From Lactovum sp047974165 (GTDB lineage Bacteria > Bacillota > Bacilli > Lactobacillales > Streptococcaceae), in NCBI GenBank assembly GCA_047974165.1, contig JBKECB010000095.1:1-10836 (forward strand): 10,836 bases of DNA, read 5' to 3'. The notes under the pieces were generated by a model, which saw only the letters and a program-made list of their open reading frames with translations, searched no databases and was not told the origin of the DNA. The translations under genes and the position numbers were made by a program. Numbering within the stretch: the stretch's first letter is position 1; each line of letters opens with the position of its first letter. This document shows, piece by piece, positions 5,918 to 10,836 of this stretch.

Positions 5918-6862
5918 ATGTCTGATAAAATTTTAGTTTTTGGTCATCAAAATCCAGATACAGATGCCATCGCCTCTTCTTTAGGATTTGCCTACCTACG
6001 TAAAAATCATCCTACAACAGGAATGAATGCCGAGGCAGTAGCTCTTGGTGAAGTAAATGAAGAAACAGCTTTTGCTTTGAATTATTTTGGCTTAGAAGCA
6101 CCAAGAGTTGTTAATTCTGCAAAAGAAGAAGGTGTGGATATTGTTATCCTAACGGATCACAATGAATTTCAGCAGTCAATTTCTGATATTGAATCAGTGA
6201 CAGTTTTTGGTGTGATTGATCATCATCGGGTGGATAATTTTCATACAGCTAATCCGTTGTTTATGCAAGTTGAGCCAGTAGGCTCAGCAAGTTCAATTGT
6301 TTACCGTAAGTTTTTAGAAGCTCAAATGGAAATACCAAAAGAGATTGCAGGTATGTTGCTTTCAGGTCTTATTTCAGATACTTTATTGTTAAAGTCACCA
6401 ACAACACACCCAACAGATATCAAAGTGGCAGAAGAGCTGGCAAAAATTGCAGAAGTTAAACTTGAAGCTTATGGTATGGACCTGTTAAAAGCGGGAACAA
6501 ATCTTTCTACAAAATCAGCTGAAGAATTAATCGATATTGATGCTAAAACATTTGAGTTAAATGGTAGTAAGGTTCGTGTGGCACAGGTCAATACAGTAGA
6601 TATTTCAGAACTTTTAGATCGACTTGCTGAAATTAAATCAGCAATTCAAAATGCAATCACTGAAAATGGCTATGATGATTTTGTATTTATGATGACAGAT
6701 ATTGTTAATAGTAATTCAGAACTTCTTGCCTTAGGAAGTCATGTGGATAAGGTAGAAACAGCATTTAACTTTAAACTAGAAGATGATCATGCTTTCTTAG
6801 CAGGTGCAGTGTCACGTAAAAAGCAAGTTGTGCCACAATTAACAGAAAGTTTTGGAGCTTAA
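5918..6862 (+). CDS. ppaC: Manganese-dependent inorganic pyrophosphatase (family II, DHH)
   Basis: This 314-residue cytoplasmic enzyme hydrolyses pyrophosphate to phosphate, pulling biosynthetic reactions forward. All metal-site residues of family II are visible: His10, Asp14 and Asp16 in GHQNPDTDA, Asp80 in LTDHNE, the DHH signature Asp101-His102-His103, and Asp154 in ISDTLL. The C-terminal DHHA2 domain ends with SRKKQ (299-303), which supplies the Arg and Lys that bind substrate. There are no CBS domains, so it is the simple form. ATG 5918 is chosen because AAAGGAA (5902-5908) precedes it and the family starts with this segment. An in-frame ATG at 5849 would add 23 residues encoded by the pflA terminator and the promoter. 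The stop codon is four bases before the pepT ATG. Confidence 0.96.
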   Translation: MSDKILVFGHQNPDTDAIASSLGFAYLRKNHPTTGMNAEAVALGEVNEETAFALNYFGLEAPRVVNSAKEEGVDIVILTDHNEFQQSISDIESVTVFGVIDHHRVDNFHTANPLFMQVEPVGSASSIVYRKFLEAQMEIPKEIAGMLLSGLISDTLLLKSPTTHPTDIKVAEELAKIAEVKLEAYGMDLLKAGTNLSTKSAEELIDIDAKTFELNGSKVRVAQVNTVDISELLDRLAEIKSAIQNAITENGYDDFVFMMTDIVNSNSELLALGSHVDKVETAFNFKLEDDHAFLAGAVSRKKQVVPQLTESFGA

Positions 6863-6866
6863 AAAG

Positions 6867-8099
6867 ATGACATATGAAAATTTACTTGAGCGTTTTCTTG
6901 GCTATGTCAAAGTAAATACACGCTCTGATGAGACAAGTGAAACAACACCAACAACTCAGTCGCAAAAAGATTTTGCTTTAGCCTTGGGAGAGGAAATGAA
7001 GAATTTGGGATTATTAAATGTTCATTACCTTGAGAAAAATGGTTATATCGTTGGAACAATCCCTGCAAGTTCTGAAAAGAAAGTCAGAAAAATTGGACTG
7101 ATTGCCCATGTAGATACGGCAGATTTTAATGCTAAAAATATAAAGCCTCAGGTTTTAGAAAACTACGATGGTCAGTCTGTGATTACTTTAGGAGAAAGTG
7201 GATTTTATCTTGATCCAGTAGAGTTTCCTAACTTAAAAAACTATGAAGGACAAACGTTGATTCATACAGATGGAACAACACTTCTTGGAGCAGATGATAA
7301 ATCAGGTATTGCTGAAATTATGACCTTGGCTGAGTATCTTTTAACTCATCCAGAGCTTGAACATGGTGAGATTCGCCTTGCTTTTGGTCCAGATGAAGAA
7401 ATTGGTATTGGAGCCGATAAGTTTGATGTTGTAGATTTTGATGTTGATTTTGCTTATACAATTGATGGTGGTCCATTAGGAGAGCTACAGTATGAGACAT
7501 TTTCAGCTGCTGGAGCTCAGATTACTTTTCAAGGAAAAAATGTCCATCCTGGAACAGCAAAAGATACCATGATAAATGCTTTACAGCTTATGATTGACTT
7601 TCATAATACCTTACCCAAAAATGACCGTCCGGAAAAGACAGAAAAACGTGAAGGCTTCTATCATTTATTAAAATCAGAAGGAGTGCCTGAGCTAGCAAAA
7701 TCTGTTTATATCATTCGTGACCATGACAGCGAAAAGTTTGAGACACGAAAATCTGAGATTTTATCTATTGCTAAAAAAATGAATGATGAACTTGGGATGG
7801 AACGTGTTATTGTAGAGATGAAAGATCAGTATTACAATATGGCTGAAATTATTGAAAAGGATATGTCAATTATTGATTTAGCAAAAGAAGCTATGGAAAA
7901 TCTTTCGATTAAGCCAATTATTGAGCCTATTCGTGGTGGTACAGATGGCAGTAAAATTTCATTTATGGGTCTTCCAACACCAAATCTCTTTGCAGGTGGT
8001 GAGAACATGCATGGACGCTATGAGTTCGTTTCTCTTCAAACGATGGAAAAAGCAGTAGATGTTCTGCTAGAAATGATTCGATTGAATCAAGAAAAATAA
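6867..8099 (+). CDS. pepT: Peptidase T (tripeptide aminopeptidase, M20 family)
   Basis: This 410-residue zinc-dependent cytoplasmic exopeptidase removes the N-terminal residue from tripeptides, a late step in the peptide use that feeds amino-acid-requiring lactic bacteria. The M20 residues are all present: His81 and Asp83 (AHVDTAD), Asp143 (GADDKSG), the catalytic pair Glu177-Glu178 (GPDEEIG), Asp200 (TIDGG) and His382 (ENMHGRYEF). HPGTAKD (227-233) and RGGTDGSKISF (356-366) are typical of PepT. ATG 6867 is chosen over an in-frame TTG at 6852, which lies inside ppaC. GGAG (6854-6857), nine bases before the ATG, is the ribosome site and is formed by the last codons of ppaC. Only four bases separate the ppaC stop from this ATG, so the two genes are very likely co-transcribed and translationally coupled. 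Confidence 0.97.
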   Translation: MTYENLLERFLGYVKVNTRSDETSETTPTTQSQKDFALALGEEMKNLGLLNVHYLEKNGYIVGTIPASSEKKVRKIGLIAHVDTADFNAKNIKPQVLENYDGQSVITLGESGFYLDPVEFPNLKNYEGQTLIHTDGTTLLGADDKSGIAEIMTLAEYLLTHPELEHGEIRLAFGPDEEIGIGADKFDVVDFDVDFAYTIDGGPLGELQYETFSAAGAQITFQGKNVHPGTAKDTMINALQLMIDFHNTLPKNDRPEKTEKREGFYHLLKSEGVPELAKSVYIIRDHDSEKFETRKSEILSIAKKMNDELGMERVIVEMKDQYYNMAEIIEKDMSIIDLAKEAMENLSIKPIIEPIRGGTDGSKISFMGLPTPNLFAGGENMHGRYEFVSLQTMEKAVDVLLEMIRLNQEK

Positions 8100-8104
8100 A
8101 TTAA

Positions 8105-8145
8105 AGGGCTATAGAGAAAATTTAGGTCTATAGCCTTATTTTTAT
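8105..8145 (+). terminator. pepT terminator or attenuator before the permease
   Basis: GGCTATAGA (8107-8115) pairs perfectly with TCTATAGCC (8127-8135) around an 11-base loop, followed by TTATTTTTAT. It resembles an intrinsic terminator with an imperfect T-tract. It ends only about ten bases before the permease's ribosome site, and no promoter with an extended -10 fits in between, so some read-through is likely. Confidence 0.7.
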
Positions 8146-8161
8146 AAAGTTAGGAGTTTAT

Positions 8162-9706
8162 ATGTCAGATAAATCGAAATCGAAGTTATCATTAATTGGA
8201 CTTTCTTTAATGATTTTTACCTCTGTCTACGGTTTTAATAATATCCCACGTGCTTTTTATAAGATGGGCTACGCTGCAATTCCTTGGTATATTATTGCAG
8301 GTCTTTTTTACTTTTTACCTTTTGCCTTTATGATTACAGAGATGGGATCAGCTTTTAAAAATGAAAAAGGTGGTATTTATTCTTGGATGGAAAAAGCAAC
8401 CAATCCTACATATGCACTTATTGGTACTTTTATGTGGTATGCTTCTTACATTATTTGGATGGTTAATACCTCGTCAAATATCATGGTTCCTATCATGACT
8501 CTCTTGACAGGTGATTCTACTTATACATCTAAGCTTGCACCTTGGCTCCTTTCATTGATTGCTATTTTATGGATGTTGGCGATTAATTTTGTATCTTCTA
8601 AAGGTTTGAAATTTATTGCAAAGTTTACAAGTATTGGTGGGATTGCCGTACTAGCATTAAATGGTTTATTACTGATAGGAGCTTTACTTGTGCTGATGAA
8701 AAATGGACATCCGGCAACTGCAATAAGCTTAGAAGCCTTTTATCAAACTCCAGCTCCGGATAGTTTAGGAACTGCTGGAATGTTAGGAGCTGTCTCTTTT
8801 ATGGTTTATGCGGTTTTTGCATATGGAGGCGTTGAAGTAGCAGGTGGACTGGTTGATGAGACAGAAAATGCAGAAAAAAACTTTCCTAAGGGTATTGTCA
8901 TTTCAGCTTTGGTGATTGCCTTAGGTTATTCCTTGATGATTTTAATGGTGGGAATGTTTATGGATTATTCAGTTGATGGGCAATTCATGAAAGATATTTT
9001 GAGCTCTAAGGTTAATCTTGGAACTTTGAGTTATTATACTATCCAGCAGTTAGGAACTTTTTTAGTTGGTCCTGTATTGGGAGATATTTTTGCCCGCCTC
9101 ATGGGACTTGCCATGACCTTGTCTATGATGGGTGCTTTCTTTACCCTTTCCTACTCACCAATCAAGCAAATTCTTGCAGGGACTCCTAAAAAACTTTGGC
9201 CTAAGCGTTATTCTGAATTTGATACAAAAACAGGTATGCCTCTTTTTGCAATGAAAGTACAGCTTGTGATTGCTATTTTCTTTATTGTACTTAATGTGAT
9301 GCTTAATCTCTTAGGTGGAGCTCAAGGTGCTAAAGCTTCTGAAGTTTTCTTTGCTGTATTGACTAATATGACAAATGTAGCTATGACCCTTCCTTATGTG
9401 ATGATTATTTTTGCCTTTATTCGTTTTAAGTTTAATGATAAGATAGAAAAGCCTTTTGTGATTATGACAAAACCCTTGGCAGTTTGTTTGGCTATTCTTG
9501 CTATTGTTGTAGTTGGTTTTGCTAATTTATTTACAATTATTCAGCCAATTTTTCAACCAGAGATAGCAGCACCACTTCCTCCGATTATCTCAACGATTTC
9601 GATGATGGCTGGTCCAGTTTTATTTACTTTAATTGCCTTGTACCTTATTTACAAGTATAAAAAGAAATACCCTGAAGAATATCAAAAATTAAATAAAATT
9701 GACTAA
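8162..9706 (+). CDS. yjeM: YjeM-like amino-acid permease (APC superfamily, glutamate/GABA antiporter-type)
   Basis: This 514-residue integral membrane protein has about 12 hydrophobic segments throughout, starting at SLIGLSLMIFTSVYGF near the N-terminus. It follows the Escherichia coli YjeM protein closely as I remember it: MGYAAIPWYI, EMGSAFKNEKGGIYSWM, IGTFMWYASYIIWMV, FAYGGVEVAGGLVDETE and FFTLSYSPIKQILAGTPK. YjeM belongs to the amino acid-polyamine-organocation superfamily near the glutamate/GABA antiporters; its substrate is not established. No glutamate decarboxylase is beside it, so an acid-resistance role is not supported here. ATG 8162 has AGGAG (8152-8156) five bases upstream. The gene lies downstream of pepT in the same direction, separated by a hairpin, and converges on the regulator gene. 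The symbol is by homology only. Confidence 0.88.
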   Translation: MSDKSKSKLSLIGLSLMIFTSVYGFNNIPRAFYKMGYAAIPWYIIAGLFYFLPFAFMITEMGSAFKNEKGGIYSWMEKATNPTYALIGTFMWYASYIIWMVNTSSNIMVPIMTLLTGDSTYTSKLAPWLLSLIAILWMLAINFVSSKGLKFIAKFTSIGGIAVLALNGLLLIGALLVLMKNGHPATAISLEAFYQTPAPDSLGTAGMLGAVSFMVYAVFAYGGVEVAGGLVDETENAEKNFPKGIVISALVIALGYSLMILMVGMFMDYSVDGQFMKDILSSKVNLGTLSYYTIQQLGTFLVGPVLGDIFARLMGLAMTLSMMGAFFTLSYSPIKQILAGTPKKLWPKRYSEFDTKTGMPLFAMKVQLVIAIFFIVLNVMLNLLGGAQGAKASEVFFAVLTNMTNVAMTLPYVMIIFAFIRFKFNDKIEKPFVIMTKPLAVCLAILAIVVVGFANLFTIIQPIFQPEIAAPLPPIISTISMMAGPVLFTLIALYLIYKYKKKYPEEYQKLNKID

Positions 9707-9736
9707 AATAAAAAAGCCTTTAGGCTTTTTTATTTT
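9705..9736. terminator. Two-way terminator between the permease and regulator genes
   Basis: A perfect 15-bp inverted repeat pairs AAAATAAAAAAGCCT (9705-9719) with AGGCTTTTTTATTTT (9722-9736). The mirrored A- and T-tracts serve both strands. The permease TAA (9704-9706) and the regulator stop (9732-9730) both overlap the stem, so the two converging coding regions end inside one hairpin. In practice the loop is probably the central TTTA or somewhat larger. Confidence 0.9.
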
Positions 9737-10740
9737 ACACTTTTTCTTTCAATTAATTTAGGGTTAATCTGGATATGGATATTATTAAAGTTATTAGAAT
9801 TTAATTGTTCATCAATTAAATTAAGTGTTTGATTGATAATTTCATCCTTGTGAACAGTAATAGTTGTGAGTTCTGGGTTAACTACCTGGCATTCACCAAT
9901 ATTATCAACACCAATAATAGAAATCTGCTCTGGAACTTTAATATCAAGAGACTGCAGAGACTTTAAAAGACTGATGGCAATATAGTCATTTTCACAGACA
10001 AAAGCTGTGGGAAGTTGTTCTAAATTTTTTAATCTTTTTTGAAAACTTTTGTTTTCTTGGATTTGCATTCCATTAAAGATAAACTCTAAAGAAAGTTCAC
10101 GCTTAATATTTGCTTCCTGGATAGCTGCTTCAAAGCCTCGCCTGCGTTCATCGAAGTTTTTAATACGAGGCTGTCCACCTGCATAAGCAATCTTAGAGTG
10201 CCCTTTATCTATAAGATACTTTGCAGAAATATATCCTGCTAAAGAATTATTGATAGAAATAAAATTAGCATTAATATTTTCATAATAATTATCAATGATA
10301 ATGATATCTGGATACTCTTTGGCAAGTTGTCGAAGGATAGTTTCTGAAAGATTTGTCCCTAAAAGAATATTTGCATTTGACTTTTTAGAGCCTATAATTT
10401 TAGAAAGCTCTAAAAGTAAACTTGATTCACTGATGGTATTGATATTAATATTATAAGACCTCTTGGAAGCTTCAATGGATAAAGTAGCTAAAAGCTCATT
10501 AAAAAAAGGCATATCACTGAAGCTGTCATCGATGATATCATCATTTTTACAGGCGATAAAGTTAATAATTTTATTTTCAGCTTTAACTTTAGTTGTCCTC
10601 AAAGGGACGTAGTTATTTTCTTCTATAATTTTTAATATATGTTGTCTTGTTTGCTCGCTAACACCAGGCTTACCATTAATAGCTAATGATACAGCAGATT
10701 TTGAAACATTTGCTAATTTTGCGATATCTTCTATCTTCAT
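9730..10740 (-). CDS. LacI/GalR-family transcriptional regulator
   Basis: This 336-residue DNA-binding repressor has a helix-turn-helix at residues 2-24 (IEDIAKLANVSKSAVSLAING) and GVSEQTR after it. A periplasmic-binding-protein-like effector domain covers about 58-336. It contains HSKIAYAGG (181-189), ERRRGFEAA (198-206), CENDYIAISLL (249-259), ISIIGVDN (273-280) and PKLIERKSV (327-335), all standard GalR/LacI landmarks. The usual hinge helix wording (N-x-x-A-R-x-L) after the DNA-binding domain is missing; the protein reads NYVPLRTTKVKAENK instead. The effector is unknown, probably a sugar or sugar phosphate by family. TAGGAG (10750-10745) precedes the ATG by four bases. No sugar genes are in the window; the target may lie beyond the right edge or elsewhere. 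It converges on the permease and shares its terminator. Confidence 0.93.
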   Translation of the reverse strand: MKIEDIAKLANVSKSAVSLAINGKPGVSEQTRQHILKIIEENNYVPLRTTKVKAENKIINFIACKNDDIIDDSFSDMPFFNELLATLSIEASKRSYNININTISESSLLLELSKIIGSKKSNANILLGTNLSETILRQLAKEYPDIIIIDNYYENINANFISINNSLAGYISAKYLIDKGHSKIAYAGGQPRIKNFDERRRGFEAAIQEANIKRELSLEFIFNGMQIQENKSFQKRLKNLEQLPTAFVCENDYIAISLLKSLQSLDIKVPEQISIIGVDNIGECQVVNPELTTITVHKDEIINQTLNLIDEQLNSNNFNNIHIQINPKLIERKSVK

Positions 10741-10758
10741 AATTCTCCTAACTAAACT

Positions 10759-10767
10759 ATTATATCA
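10759..10767 (-). promoter_or_regulatory. Regulator gene promoter, extended -10
   Basis: On the minus strand TGATATAAT occupies 10767-10759. The sequence 16-18 bases upstream does not resemble TTGACA. The predicted start near 10752 leaves a leader of about 12 bases, just enough for the ribosome site. No palindrome with a central CG, as LacI-family operators usually have, is visible between here and the window edge. Confidence 0.55.
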
Positions 10768-10836
10768 TGTTAAGTAAAGTTGAGTGATTTTTAATATTGA
10801 ATAAAAATAAGATAATAAAAATAGAGAGAACTAAAT

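Noticed and set aside
6852..6866. TTG start for PepT inside ppaC
   Set aside because: The ATG at 6867 has GGAG at nine bases, and the known N-terminus of PepT begins there.
8116..8122. CodY-like half site (GAAAATT) between pepT and the permease
   Set aside because: Only one arm of the AATTTTCnGAAAATT consensus is present and it lies in the terminator loop. It is expected by chance in AT-rich DNA.
10768..10836. A divergent gene starting at the right edge
   Set aside because: AGAGAGAA near 10823 could be a weak ribosome site, but no start codon follows before the window ends and no well-spaced promoter is seen.

Overview
The window looks like chromosomal DNA of a low-GC Firmicute in the Streptococcaceae, most probably a Lactococcus or close relative. 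The evidence is the AT-rich sequence, the sense of the genes (TrmFO, short-form PflA, Mn-dependent PpaC, PepT) and the close resemblance of PepT and PpaC to the lactococcal and streptococcal proteins as I remember them. No search was run. I see no prophage, insertion sequence, CRISPR array, tRNA or rRNA.

Layout. 1-172: short AT-rich stretch, possibly the tail of an unidentified upstream gene, then the trmFO promoter. 173-1519 (+): trmFO, tRNA m5U54 methylation. 1543-2325 (-): AIM24-family protein, convergent with trmFO and sharing a two-way terminator. 2476-3567 (+): membrane-anchored protein with a permuted NlpC/P60 (papain-like) domain, divergent from the AIM24 gene. 3644-4951 (+): CNNM/CBS/CorC-type membrane protein. 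5054-5833 (+): pflA. 5918-6862 and 6867-8099 (+): ppaC and pepT, five bases apart and probably translationally coupled. 8162-9706 (+): YjeM-like amino-acid permease. 9730-10740 (-): LacI/GalR-family regulator, convergent with the permease over a shared 15-bp terminator stem. 10741-10836: the regulator's promoter and the start of a further intergenic region.

Function. Most genes are housekeeping or central metabolism: tRNA modification, divalent-cation handling, activation of pyruvate formate-lyase for anaerobic fermentation, pyrophosphate hydrolysis, and the last step of peptide use (tripeptide cleavage) followed by an amino-acid transporter. pepT and the permease may be linked through a leaky terminator, because no promoter is visible between them. 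The regulator's target is not in the window; by family habit it may lie past the right edge.

Regulation. All seven intergenic promoter candidates carry an extended -10 of the form TGnTAwAAT, usually with a poor -35. Two promoters are built into the T-tract of the preceding terminator. The trmFO -10 is so close to the ATG that its message could be leaderless. I did not find a clear new multi-gene system. The least understood part is the divergent AIM24 / permuted-NlpC/P60 pair at 1543-3567.
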